Of a stretch of 64,000 nt of DNA, positions 1 to 8,021 are shown one piece after another. Where the stretch lies: NCBI GenBank assembly GCA_011525745.1, contig WYBU01000087.1, positions 37,735 through 101,734 of the forward strand, in the 5' to 3' direction. Every line of letters begins with the position of its first letter. The first letter of the stretch is position 1. Position numbers and translations under genes: made by a program. This DNA is from Planctomycetaceae bacterium (GTDB lineage Bacteria > Planctomycetota > Phycisphaerae > UBA1845 > UTPLA1). The notes below the pieces were generated by a model. That model worked only from the letters and a program-made list of their open reading frames with translations. It was not told the origin of the DNA and did not search any database.

Positions 1-81
1 CGGCGCGCGGGACGCTGGCCGCCGGGGGATGCGCGTTGTCAGCGCGCGGAGCATGAGGCATCGCGCGGAAACCAGGCGTAG

Positions 82-174
82 GAATTGAAGACGGGTGGTA
101 CAGGCGTCCCGCCCGTCCGGTACGGGCAAGATGCCCGTACCGCCCTGGACAATCGTTCTGGTTATTTGTGCGCG
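82..174. repeat. Dispersed repeat R1, copy 1 (about 93 bp)
   Basis: This is the near-exact reverse complement of 34208-34300. It contains two nested palindromes, one with ACGGGCAAGATGCCCGT and one with GGCGTCCCGCCCGTC, then a conserved non-palindromic tail whose reverse complement reads CAAATAACCAGAACGATTGT. The same tail, slightly changed, occurs at 44343-44367. Different genes flank each copy. Confidence 0.85.
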
Positions 175-196
175 AATCCTCGGAGGCGATTTCTGT

Positions 197-244
197 CGCT
201 CGCTTTACGCTCGCGCCTTGGTCGCGTTGAGGGTTGCGGTTCGG
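197..244 (+). repeat. Dispersed repeat R2, 48-bp copy
   Basis: A diverged copy of a 48-bp unit that starts CGCTCCCTTCAC and ends GGTCGCGGTTCGG. The other copies are at 56261-56308 (same strand) and 60932-60979 (opposite strand); all three are exactly 48 bp long. It is not itself a hairpin. Confidence 0.75.
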
Positions 245-335
245 ATAAGATGGCGCCGGCGACGTGATCCGAGCCGCCAGCGACAGCGCTGCGGTGTTCG
301 CTTCGGATGGACCGAGGGCGGCGGTTTCGCGAGAA

Positions 336-381
336 GGGATTCCCGCGGAAAGTGGGTGCGGGATGGGAATCGCGCACCAGC
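336..381. repeat. Dispersed repeat R3 copy
   Basis: GGATTCCCGCGG followed by a GTGCG...GGGAATC-CGC-CCAGC unit. The same two-part arrangement is found inside the nuoL-nuoM gap (23955-24039). Confidence 0.6.
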
Positions 382-456
382 ATCCATCAGGCGTCCCGCA
401 CAGGCGGCGGTTCGAAATCGGATTCTTGAACCAGCATCGAGCGATTGTGTGACTGC

Positions 457-3400
457 ATGTTCCGACGTTTCATCTATGCCGCCGCCGCGTTTGTGTTCGG
501 TCTGGCCGCCTTCTTTTACTTCTCTCGCGGCGACCAGCCCAGGACTCCGCCCGGCGATATCGAGTCGCCCGGCGGCATTGGGGACACGACCGCAACGGCG
601 CAGCCGATTCGCACGCTGCGAGCCGGCGAGTTGCCGGTCAGCGCCGGCACGCGACCCTACTTCCGCGTACTCGACCGCTACACCGGCCGCGTGCGCTACG
701 AGTTTCGCACCGAGAAGTGGGAAGCAGTCTCGGAGCAGCTCGTTCGCATGGAGCGGCCGGACATCCGCATCCACATGCCCGGCGGGCAGATCACTTATAT
801 CACCGCCGACTCGGGCGAGATGGAAGTCGCCACGACGACGCGGCAGGACGTCGATCCCAAGCGCGGCCGGCTTCAGGGCAACGTCAAGGTCGTCGTCGAC
901 CGCACGTCGCGGCGCTGGCGCGAGGCGAATCCGCAACTCGCGGCGATGGAAGATCACCCGGAGCAGCTCATTCATATCTGGCTCAGCGACGAAGCGCGAT
1001 TTGATCTCGAAGCCTCGCGGCTGACCGCCGATGGCGCGGTGCGCATGCAGAGCGAAGAGGCCGACATCCAGGCCAATCCCGGCGGCGAATCGCTGGTGAT
1101 GCGCTGGAACCAGGTCGACAACCGCATCGACTATCTGACGTTTACGCACGGCGGGCGCATGGAGTTGCGGCGCGGCGGCGGGATGGTCGATTTCGCCATG
1201 CCGGGCGCGCAGCGCAGCGAGCCGGATGCGGGCGAAGTCGAAGCCGCCGCGGTTTCCGCAGGCGGCGCGCCCGCCGCTCAATCCGAAACGCCGCCGCGCG
1301 ACGCATCCGCGCTGCTGACCGCCGAAGAGGCCATTGCCGCGATTCGTGCCGCCTCGCCGCGCAGCACGACGCAGGACGCCCCACGCCAAGACGAAAACGC
1401 GCCGACCACCGCGTCCGACGCGACCAGCCAGCCGGTCGATCCGCTGGCATTCCTGAACGAAGAGAAGCGGCCGGAGCGGATCGAGACCTACAACGCCGTG
1501 TTCGTCGGCGACGTTCACGTCGAGCAGCGCGAGGGGCTGCAAAACACGGGTGAGCTGGATTGCGACCGGCTGGAGCTGGTTTTCGATCTCGGCCGCGAAC
1601 AGCGCCGCGGCGGGGCGTTGGGCGCTCCGCCCAAATCGCAAGACGTTGCAGCTACTCAGCCGACAGCCGCCACCGCTCCGGCCGCGGATGATTTGCAGTC
1701 GACGACCAAGCTGGTGCTTGAATGGCGCGGCCCGCTCGAGCTGCGGCCGATGGATGCCGAGCCGGCCGTGCGGACCGGTCGGCGCTTCGACGCCATCGCA
1801 ACGGGCAAGCGCGTCGCCGTGAAGGACCGTCAGGGCGAGGCGCACTGCACGCAGCTTGTCTATCGCAGCGAACCTTCGAGCGTGTGGCTGGTCGGCGGCG
1901 GCGACGCACCGGCACGGCTGACGACGGGCGACGGCCGCGAGTTGGTGGCCGACGAAATAGCGTTCGATCGCGGCGCCGGCCGAGGTCGCTGGCTGGGAAA
2001 GGGATTGCTGAAGGATCCGGGGGGCGACGGCGACGCGCTGGCGTTGCCGGGCGCGCTGCGGGACGATGCTGGTCGTCGATCGGTGGGCGGCGAGCGGACG
2101 CCGGTCGAGATTACGTGGACAAATCATGTCGATTTCGATCTGGGCCGCGCGCCGCGCCGCGTCGTGGATGAAAAGACCGGCCAGGCGAAGGAGCGACGGG
2201 TCGATTTCATCGAACGCGCCGAGTTTCACGGCGGCGTGAGCATGACACAGGGGCATCGACACCTGGGCGGCGAGAAGATAGAGATGACGTTCGGCCCGCC
2301 GCGCCGGCCGGGGGCGCTCGCCGATCACATTACGCGGCTCGAAGCCGCCGGTGACGTCGCGTTGCGCGACGGCGACGAGTCGATCCGCGCCGGGTCGCTC
2401 GACGTTGATCTGATTGTCACGCACGACGGCCGCAACGTGCCGACCAGCGCCGTCGCCGACGGCGCTGCCCGCGTCGAGCAGCCCGGTCGCACGCTGGCCG
2501 CCGAGCATGTCGAAGCCGAATTCGGCGAATCGGCGGCGCCGCCCCAACCGGACGATCGCCGCGCGACGCGCGTTCGCATTCGACGGCTGCTGGCGGAGCG
2601 AAAAGTGGTCGTTCGAGCCCAGCCCGATCCGCTGGAGATCGACGGCGACCGCCTCGATGCGCAGTTCGACAACCGTGGCGAGTTGCTCGCGGCGGATATC
2701 CACGGTGCAGGTGACAGCGGTTGGGCGTACACGTCCTACGCCGATTACTCGGTCAACGGCCGGCACGTGCACATCGACGTGGCACGGCAGCGGGTCGAGA
2801 CGCCGGGCCGCGGTCATGCCGCGTTTGTGACGCGCTCCGATTTCGATGGTCGCCGGCTGGCCGAGGCGACGGTCGTCAACGTCACGTTCACGTCGGGGAT
2901 GGTCATCGACGGCATCGAGAACAACGCAATGTTCCAGGGCCGAGTGCACACGTCGACGCCGACCCACGAGCTACAGTGCGAGCGCAAGCTGACGCTGCGA
3001 CTCGAGGATGTGAAAAACGAAAACGAGGCGCCGCCACCGGACAGCCCCGCGGCTGATGCCGCCGGAACACAGCCATTGGCCATCGTTACTCGCTGGATAA
3101 ACGACCGTTTTCAGCCGCAGCGCATCGCGCCGGACGAAGCACCGCGCTTGCGTAAGCGGCCGGTGTTCGTGCTGGCCGAGGGCGACGCCGCGGCCGTTTC
3201 GACTGAGTATGAACCCGGCGGCCGTGTGGGATCGCGCGTCCGCATCGCCGGTCCGAGCATCGAGGCCGATCTGGCGCGCGAACATCTGCACGTCGCCGGT
3301 CGCGGTTCGCTGGCGCTGGAGGACTATCGCGTCGCGCCCGCGGCGAGGCGCAGCGAGCCGGTGGCGCCGGTGGCCGATGCGCGTTCCGCCCCCGCGCCGG

Positions 3401-3999
3401 AACTGGCCCTTCCGCCGCTGGGTGGCACGCGCGGTCGCGGCCCGAGCCTGACCGCGTTCTTCTGGGTCGATTCGATGAGCTTCGACATGAAGCAGGCGCT
3501 GGCGACGTTCGATCATCGTGTGCAGATGGTTCACCTCAGCGGCGATCGAATCCTGCTGATGGGCGACGTGGCCAAGGCGCTCGTGGCCGACACCGACGCG
3601 TTGCGGCTCGGCCCCGGCCGCGAGGCGATGCTCGACGCCGACAAGCTGGTCGTTCAGTTCGCCACCGCGCCGGCGTCGCGAACGGAAGCGGCGTCGCCGG
3701 CGGACTCGGCCGGGTTCGGCACGCTGAGATTGCGCGACATCCGCTGGAACGAGCCGACGCGGCTGAACGCCACGGGCCAGGTGCGGCTGCGCGAGGGCAA
3801 CCGGCAGTTGCTGGGGCAATCGCTCAGTCTGGATGCCGACAACGTCGTGACGTTGCGCGGCGCGCCGAATCAGGACGCGCTGCTGTGGGAAGAATCCGAG
3901 GCCGAGCAGACCAGCCGCACGTGGCGCGGCCCCGTCATCACGTGGAACCGCACCACCGGCGAGATCGTCGCGCCTCAATCGCGCGTCACGGCGCGGTGA
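457..3999 (+). CDS. Giant membrane-anchored LptA/LptC-like (OstA-type) protein
   Basis: The 1180-residue product begins with one hydrophobic segment (about residues 5-20) right after the start, then a long export-side region with almost no further hydrophobic helices. Segments such as LTADGAVRMQSEEADIQANP and NAVFVGDVHVEQREG alternate short beta strands around the VxGxVxxxxxG... pattern of LptA/LptC/OstA beta-jellyrolls, which bind lipid A intermediates and bridge inner and outer membrane. The pattern recurs several times, suggesting multiple stacked jellyroll repeats; bacterial LptA is usually below 200 residues, so this is very large. The ATG at 457 is preferred over an in-frame TTG at 445 because it puts the hydrophobic anchor at the N-terminus; no Shine-Dalgarno is obvious. 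Likely role: lipopolysaccharide-type transport or outer-membrane assembly (inference). Confidence 0.65.
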   Translation: MFRRFIYAAAAFVFGLAAFFYFSRGDQPRTPPGDIESPGGIGDTTATAQPIRTLRAGELPVSAGTRPYFRVLDRYTGRVRYEFRTEKWEAVSEQLVRMERPDIRIHMPGGQITYITADSGEMEVATTTRQDVDPKRGRLQGNVKVVVDRTSRRWREANPQLAAMEDHPEQLIHIWLSDEARFDLEASRLTADGAVRMQSEEADIQANPGGESLVMRWNQVDNRIDYLTFTHGGRMELRRGGGMVDFAMPGAQRSEPDAGEVEAAAVSAGGAPAAQSETPPRDASALLTAEEAIAAIRAASPRSTTQDAPRQDENAPTTASDATSQPVDPLAFLNEEKRPERIETYNAVFVGDVHVEQREGLQNTGELDCDRLELVFDLGREQRRGGALGAPPKSQDVAATQPTAATAPAADDLQSTTKLVLEWRGPLELRPMDAEPAVRTGRRFDAIATGKRVAVKDRQGEAHCTQLVYRSEPSSVWLVGGGDAPARLTTGDGRELVADEIAFDRGAGRGRWLGKGLLKDPGGDGDALALPGALRDDAGRRSVGGERTPVEITWTNHVDFDLGRAPRRVVDEKTGQAKERRVDFIERAEFHGGVSMTQGHRHLGGEKIEMTFGPPRRPGALADHITRLEAAGDVALRDGDESIRAGSLDVDLIVTHDGRNVPTSAVADGAARVEQPGRTLAAEHVEAEFGESAAPPQPDDRRATRVRIRRLLAERKVVVRAQPDPLEIDGDRLDAQFDNRGELLAADIHGAGDSGWAYTSYADYSVNGRHVHIDVARQRVETPGRGHAAFVTRSDFDGRRLAEATVVNVTFTSGMVIDGIENNAMFQGRVHTSTPTHELQCERKLTLRLEDVKNENEAPPPDSPAADAAGTQPLAIVTRWINDRFQPQRIAPDEAPRLRKRPVFVLAEGDAAAVSTEYEPGGRVGSRVRIAGPSIEADLAREHLHVAGRGSLALEDYRVAPAARRSEPVAPVADARSAPAPELALPPLGGTRGRGPSLTAFFWVDSMSFDMKQALATFDHRVQMVHLSGDRILLMGDVAKALVADTDALRLGPGREAMLDADKLVVQFATAPASRTEAASPADSAGFGTLRLRDIRWNEPTRLNATGQVRLREGNRQLLGQSLSLDADNVVTLRGAPNQDALLWEESEAEQTSRTWRGPVITWNRTTGEIVAPQSRVTAR

Positions 4000-4068
4000 G
4001 GGCGCACGGTTCGCCACGCTCACCGCCGGGGGCGGCTGTGCCACACGGCGCGCGGGACGGTGCACGGT

Positions 4069-5526
4069 TCATTCCATCGCGCCTGCGTGCATCGAATGCG
4101 ATTCGTCCGGGGGTTCGATTGCGGCCACTGATCGCTCGAACGCCGCCGCGCCGGATTGTTCGTCAAAGTAGTTCACGATCAAACTGAAATAATGCCGCGG
4201 CGCGTGAACAGCGAAGCCCACGTGCCCACCGTCGGCGACGATCAGCGCCGCGACGCGCGGATTGCTCACCCGCGACATCAGGTGCGCCACGTCCTGCGCC
4301 GACGACAGCGGATCGTTCGACGCATGAACGACGAGCATCGGCGTCCGCGCCGCTTCGAGCTTGTCGCCGACCGGCAGGGCGCGATAAGGCAGCAGGCGCA
4401 CGAAGTCGAAGCCTTCTTCCTTGCGCACCCACTGTGTCAGATCGCAGCGTTGGTACTCAAACTCAATCAGCCGCCCGAGATCGCCGTCGGGCGGGGTGTA
4501 GCCCTTGCGTCGCATTCGATCGCGCACGGTCTGCTGCACGGCCCACGTCGGCGGATCGAAGAAGATGGAGCGCGGCCGCTCGGTCCGGTCGCGCAGTTCT
4601 TCCCAGCGCAAGATGGGTGAAAACGCGATGATTCCCGCCTCGAAACGCGGCCGCTCGCGCGGCACGCTCAGCAGGAACCGCGACAGACCCGGCGAGATGG
4701 CCGGATCGTCCGCCGCGCGGCCGTCGTACCACGCCGCCAGCAGGGCCGTCGTCGCGCCCCAGCAGAAACCAATCAGTCCCGTGCGGCTCACGCCGGGCTG
4801 CGATTCGAGCCAGTCGTTGACGGCCATCAGTTCGTCGGTTTCGAGCACGCCGAATGTACACGCCGCCTGCGGGTAGCGCGCCTCGGTCTGACCGTGCGCG
4901 CGCGGCTCCAGCGACAGCACGTGATAGCCGCACGCGCGCAGGCCCATCGCGAGATCGCGCGTGCGCGCCACACCGTGATCGCCGAACAGGCCGGGCAGAA
5001 TCACGATCGCATTGGCGACCGTCACGCGACCGTGCTTGTCGCGTGCCCAGCCGATGCGTCCGCACAGCGACAGATTCGGCCGCACGGGAATCCACACGTC
5101 GTCGAAGCCGCGCCAGGGCGGCGCCGGCCGGTCGATGAAGTATCGCGTGCTGCCGCCCTGCGCCGTGCAGCGCAGGCCGCTGAAATTGGGCAACAGGCGC
5201 GGCAGGTCATCGGGCCTGACGGCGAAGTGCTTCAGCACGTCGCGCGGTTCACCGTCGGGTCGGGTCAGTTCGTCCGTGACGAGCGCGGCATAAGGCGTGG
5301 CGGGGATCAACCCGGCCAGGCGGACGTGGGCGCGTTCAAGCCATTCGCGCGTCGAATGGCCGGACACCGCCGGCCGCGGAGCGTGTTCCAGCCGCGTCAC
5401 GTCGCGCGGCGTCAGCGGAATCGACTGCTCGGCAAAGCAGCCGCACAGGCAGGCGATGATCGCCGGCGCCATTCCGCGCACGAACAGTCGAGCGGTGCTT
5501 GGGGAGAAGGTGGGCGTCATCGGCAT
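4069..5526 (-). CDS. Exported alpha/beta hydrolase with cysteine nucleophile motif
   Basis: About 485 residues of alpha/beta-hydrolase fold. The nucleophile elbow is GFCWG, so cysteine replaces the usual serine, as in dienelactone-hydrolase-type enzymes. The likely catalytic acid lies in HASNDPLSS and the histidine in DGGHVGFAVH near the C-terminus. The N-terminus carries an export signal ending in LCGC, an acceptable lipobox, so the enzyme is probably a lipoprotein. Two ATGs, at 5526 and 5520, fit this signal; neither has a good Shine-Dalgarno. Substrate unknown; the family hydrolyses esters or lactones. It converges with the OstA-like gene and lies downstream of pyk on the same strand with a roughly 200-base gap. 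Confidence 0.75.
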   Translation of the reverse strand: MPMTPTFSPSTARLFVRGMAPAIIACLCGCFAEQSIPLTPRDVTRLEHAPRPAVSGHSTREWLERAHVRLAGLIPATPYAALVTDELTRPDGEPRDVLKHFAVRPDDLPRLLPNFSGLRCTAQGGSTRYFIDRPAPPWRGFDDVWIPVRPNLSLCGRIGWARDKHGRVTVANAIVILPGLFGDHGVARTRDLAMGLRACGYHVLSLEPRAHGQTEARYPQAACTFGVLETDELMAVNDWLESQPGVSRTGLIGFCWGATTALLAAWYDGRAADDPAISPGLSRFLLSVPRERPRFEAGIIAFSPILRWEELRDRTERPRSIFFDPPTWAVQQTVRDRMRRKGYTPPDGDLGRLIEFEYQRCDLTQWVRKEEGFDFVRLLPYRALPVGDKLEAARTPMLVVHASNDPLSSAQDVAHLMSRVSNPRVAALIVADGGHVGFAVHAPRHYFSLIVNYFDEQSGAAAFERSVAAIEPPDESHSMHAGAME

Positions 5527-5724
5527 TGGCCCGGCGAGCGCTGCTCGCTCGTTATCGTGAAGGCGTGCGCGGAATTCCAGCCGTTGCATGACTGCGGGTT
5601 GAAACATGATAGCGATCGCGTGGAGCGGCTGCGCGCGAAACGCGCTTCAGCTCCTCGTGTCGCCAACTCGCCGAATCCGGCGCGTTCGACGGACCGACCG
5701 TTGCAGTGCGTGTTTGACGCAGGC

Positions 5725-7182
5725 TCACATACGCTCATGCGGCATCGCGGTTGTGGCGCCGACGAGGTGAATCAGCAGCGTGTTGGTGCTGCCCGGTCGC
5801 GTCAGCTCCGTTCCCGTGATGACGATCGTCAGATCGCCCGGCCGAGCCAGTCCGCGCCGAATCAGCGCATCGTCCAGCCGCGCAAGCATCGCTTCATCGC
5901 TGCCGCCGTGCTCCAGCCGGATCGGCGTCACGCCGTAGAGCATCGCCATCCGCCGGCATACTGCTTCGTTGGGCGACAGCCCGACGATCGGCATCTCCAG
6001 CCGGTGTTTACTGAGCAGGGACGGCGTGTTGCCGACGCGCGTCCAGACGGCGATGAGCTTCGCGTTCAGATCGCGCGCGAGCAGCGCCGCGCCGCGCGCC
6101 ACGGCCGAGGTCACGCGCAACGCAGCCGCCATCACCTCGCGGTTGCCGCGCTTGGCCAGCCGGCGCATCAGTGGCTCGGTTTCCATCGCGATGCGGCGGA
6201 TCATGCGAACCGCCGCCGCCGGACAGCAGCCGACGGCCGTTTCGGCCGACAGCATCACGGCGTCGGCGCAATCCAGAATGGCGTTCGCCACGTCGCTCAC
6301 TTCGGCGCGCGTCGGCGCTTGCTGGGTCACCATGCTCTGAAGCATCTGCGTCGCGATGATCACCGGCCGGCCCGCGTAGCCGCACTGGCGGACGATTTCC
6401 TTCTGCACCAGCGGCACTTGCGCGACGTCCATCTCCACGCCCAGATCGCCGCGCGCCACGAGCAGCACGTCGCAAGCGTCGATGATCTCGGCCAGCCGCT
6501 CGACCGCTTGCGGCTTTTCGATCTTCGCCACGGTGCGCAGGTCGCCGCCCAACTCGGTGATGCGGCGGCGAAGCAACACCAGATCGTCCGCGCAGCGCAC
6601 GAAGGACAGCGCCACGTAGTCCAGCCCGTGCCGCACCGACCAGGCCAGATACTCTTCATCGCGCTGCGTTAACGCCGGCAGGCTCAGCGGCGTGTCGGGC
6701 AGATTGATGCCTTTGCGGTCGGATACGACGCCGCCCACTTCGCACGTGGCGAGCAGCGCGTCCGCGGTACGCTCGCCGGCGCGCAGCACGACCTGTCCGT
6801 CGTCGATGAGAATACGATGTCCCGGCTGAACCTCGTCGATGAAAGGCGAGTAGTTCGACTCCAGCTCGTCCGCCGCGTGCGGTTGAGCGGCGCGTACGAA
6901 ACGCATGGTCTGGCCGGCGGCGAGGAGGCGCGGTCCGCCGGCTACAACGCCCAGGCGAATCTTGGGGCCGGGCAGGTCGCCCATGATGGCGACCATCGCT
7001 TCGCGATCGGCCGCGGCTCGGCGTATGCGCGCCAGGGCGTCGGCATGTTGATCCGGCGTGCCGTGCGAGAAGTTCAGGCGGAAGACATTCGTGCCGGCGT
7101 CGATCAACGCGCGCAGCGTCTCGTCATTCGCGGAAGCAGGGCCGACGGTGGCAATGATCCTGGTGTGATTCACGACGGTCAT
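5725..7182 (-). CDS. pyk: Pyruvate kinase
   Basis: 485 residues. It catalyses phosphoenolpyruvate plus ADP to pyruvate plus ATP, the last step of glycolysis, in the cytosol. Diagnostic segments in order: IIATVGPAS at the N-terminus, FRLNFSHG, PGPKIRLG, the active-site block KIEKPQAVERLAEI with the following ARGDLGVE metal-binding loop, ATQMLQSM and MLSAETAVG. The C-terminal allosteric-type domain is present, so length and order are normal. The ATG at 7182 gives the canonical short N-terminus before the barrel. A terminator-like hairpin and a 16-bp palindrome lie upstream on the same strand, so expression may be attenuated or repressor-controlled. Confidence 0.96.
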   Translation of the reverse strand: MTVVNHTRIIATVGPASANDETLRALIDAGTNVFRLNFSHGTPDQHADALARIRRAAADREAMVAIMGDLPGPKIRLGVVAGGPRLLAAGQTMRFVRAAQPHAADELESNYSPFIDEVQPGHRILIDDGQVVLRAGERTADALLATCEVGGVVSDRKGINLPDTPLSLPALTQRDEEYLAWSVRHGLDYVALSFVRCADDLVLLRRRITELGGDLRTVAKIEKPQAVERLAEIIDACDVLLVARGDLGVEMDVAQVPLVQKEIVRQCGYAGRPVIIATQMLQSMVTQQAPTRAEVSDVANAILDCADAVMLSAETAVGCCPAAAVRMIRRIAMETEPLMRRLAKRGNREVMAAALRVTSAVARGAALLARDLNAKLIAVWTRVGNTPSLLSKHRLEMPIVGLSPNEAVCRRMAMLYGVTPIRLEHGGSDEAMLARLDDALIRRGLARPGDLTIVITGTELTRPGSTNTLLIHLVGATTAMPHERM

Positions 7183-7252
7183 GATAAGGGCGATCGTGCG
7201 TCCGAGAATCGACGGGCCGGGAACGCGCTTGCGTAATCCTCGGCCGCGCTTG

Positions 7253-7268
7253 CGATCTCGTGAGATCG
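7253..7268. promoter_or_regulatory. Perfect 16-bp palindrome upstream of pyk
   Basis: CGATCTCGTGAGATCG reads as two 7-bp arms around a GT centre, 71 bases upstream of the pyk start codon. It looks like a dimeric repressor operator. No clear -35/-10 pair surrounds it, so the role is conjectural. Confidence 0.35.
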
Positions 7269-7366
7269 ACCCATTGAGAGACTTCGGAAAGTGCGCCGCG
7301 CAGGAATCAGCAAAAGGCGTTTACGTTGGGGATGGACCGGTGAATAGTGGTTTGCGTGGCGGATGT

Positions 7367-7408
7367 AAAAAAAAAGCGGGCGGGTCCGCCTCGCATTCAG
7401 ACCCGCCC
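7367..7408 (-). terminator. Rho-independent terminator upstream of pyk
   Basis: On the minus strand a perfect 9-bp stem GGGCGGGTC/GACCCGCCC with a 13-base loop is followed, after GC, by nine Ts. It lies about 185 bases upstream of the pyk start and points the same way. It would therefore end either a short RNA made from 7410-7640 or the leader of pyk (attenuator). No protein gene lies just upstream of it on that strand. Confidence 0.75.
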
Positions 7409-7650
7409 TTTGCCCGCCCCATCCGAGGGCGAGCGATCTTCGGATATTGTGTGCCCCGTAACCAAGGGGCCGAATTATCGGTTCATTTCACTGCGCCATT
7501 CACTCATCTTTTCGCTCTGAGTAATTTGACGCACAGCTAGTATTCACGCTGCGTGCCAAGCATTTGAACGTGAGTTATGAATGGCATTCTTGAGTTGTAA
7601 CGTCTTTGTATAAGGCATGTTACGCTGATTGAATGACGATCCGTCTGGAT
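7409..7650. other. AT-richer gap with hairpins on the minus strand
   Basis: About 240 bases noticeably richer in A and T than the flanking genes, with no credible gene. On the minus strand, ahead of the terminator, three small stems can be read: CCGA-TAAT-TCGG, GCCCC...GGGGC and ATCCGA...TCGGAT. This is the layout of a structured leader or small RNA, but I could not match it to a known riboswitch class. Confidence 0.35.
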
Positions 7651-7679
7651 TTGGCACAGATCATTGACTTGGTTATATT
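7651..7679 (+). promoter_or_regulatory. Sigma-70-type promoter of the candidate small RNA
   Basis: TTGGCA, 17-base spacer, TATATT. The predicted start is near 7686, and no start codon follows within a sensible distance before the terminator at 7877. Confidence 0.6.
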
Positions 7680-7685
7680 ACCCAA

Positions 7686-7878
7686 TAATGGGACAGAGCT
7701 TGGTAACCCGAATGCGATATGGCAATCATTTCTGGGGGCGAGGCAATCAACCTGAACGGAGGTTGCTGCGGCCTCCCGATGCATACAGGTGCGAGGTGGT
7801 CGCGGGCGCTCACCTTCCCCCGACTCCTGGGTGCAAACGAGAATTTTGATCCGGGCGCTTGTCCCCCGGTTTTTTTTC
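7686..7878 (+). ncRNA. Candidate structured small RNA, about 190 nt
   Basis: The transcript is bounded by a promoter (7651-7679) and an intrinsic terminator (7851-7877). It can fold into a closed multi-branch structure. An outer stem pairs GGGACA (7690-7695) with TGTCCC (7860-7865). An inner stem pairs GGGGG (7734-7738) with CCCCC (7817-7821) and encloses two arms. Arm 1 is GAGGC (7740-7744) with GCCTC (7771-7775), capped by CAACCT/AGGTTG with a GAACGG loop. Arm 2 is AGGTG (7787-7791) with CACCT (7811-7815). Length and the stem-bubble-stem outline resemble 6S RNA, but I recognise no diagnostic sequence, nor any of SRP RNA, RNase P or tmRNA. The next gene (8022) has its own promoter after the terminator, favouring an independent RNA over a leader. 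Confidence 0.5.
7851..7877 (+). terminator. Rho-independent terminator of the candidate small RNA
   Basis: Stem CCGGG/CCCGG (7851-7855 with 7865-7869) followed directly by eight Ts. The closing stem of the candidate RNA uses overlapping bases, so the two pairings compete. Confidence 0.6.
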
Positions 7879-7938
7879 CATCCCGAAGACCGCCCGACGA
7901 CACCACCAACGCCCTCGCGAGTGCGATAACAACTCCAC

Positions 7939-7966
7939 TTGCGCGAAACTGATTCCGACATACAAT
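7939..7966 (+). promoter_or_regulatory. Promoter of the cyclophilin gene
   Basis: TTGCGC, 16-base spacer, TACAAT, with a predicted start near 7973, about 50 bases before the start codon at 8022. Confidence 0.5.
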
Positions 7967-8021
7967 CGGCGACGGCCGCGCTGATTGGAAACGCAACGCC
8001 GCTTTCGGTACCGGAGGCCCC

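Larger units (their letters stand above)
1..456. other. Left-edge non-coding stretch carrying three repeat copies
   Basis: No gene can be supported here. The first 90 bases could be the tail of a gene cut by the window edge, since two frames run from the edge to stops near 80-92, but none shows a recognisable motif. The rest is occupied by copies of three dispersed repeat families that recur elsewhere in the window (82-174, 197-244 and 336-381). No clear promoter or ribosome binding site precedes the gene at 457. Confidence 0.6.

Noticed and set aside
205..2967. 920-residue antisense reading frame
   Set aside because: It lies entirely opposite the OstA-like gene, has the Arg-rich composition of a GC-rich shadow frame and shows no motif.
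4894..6672. 592-residue plus-strand frame across the hydrolase and pyruvate kinase genes
   Set aside because: Shadow of two well-supported minus-strand genes; no protein-like features.
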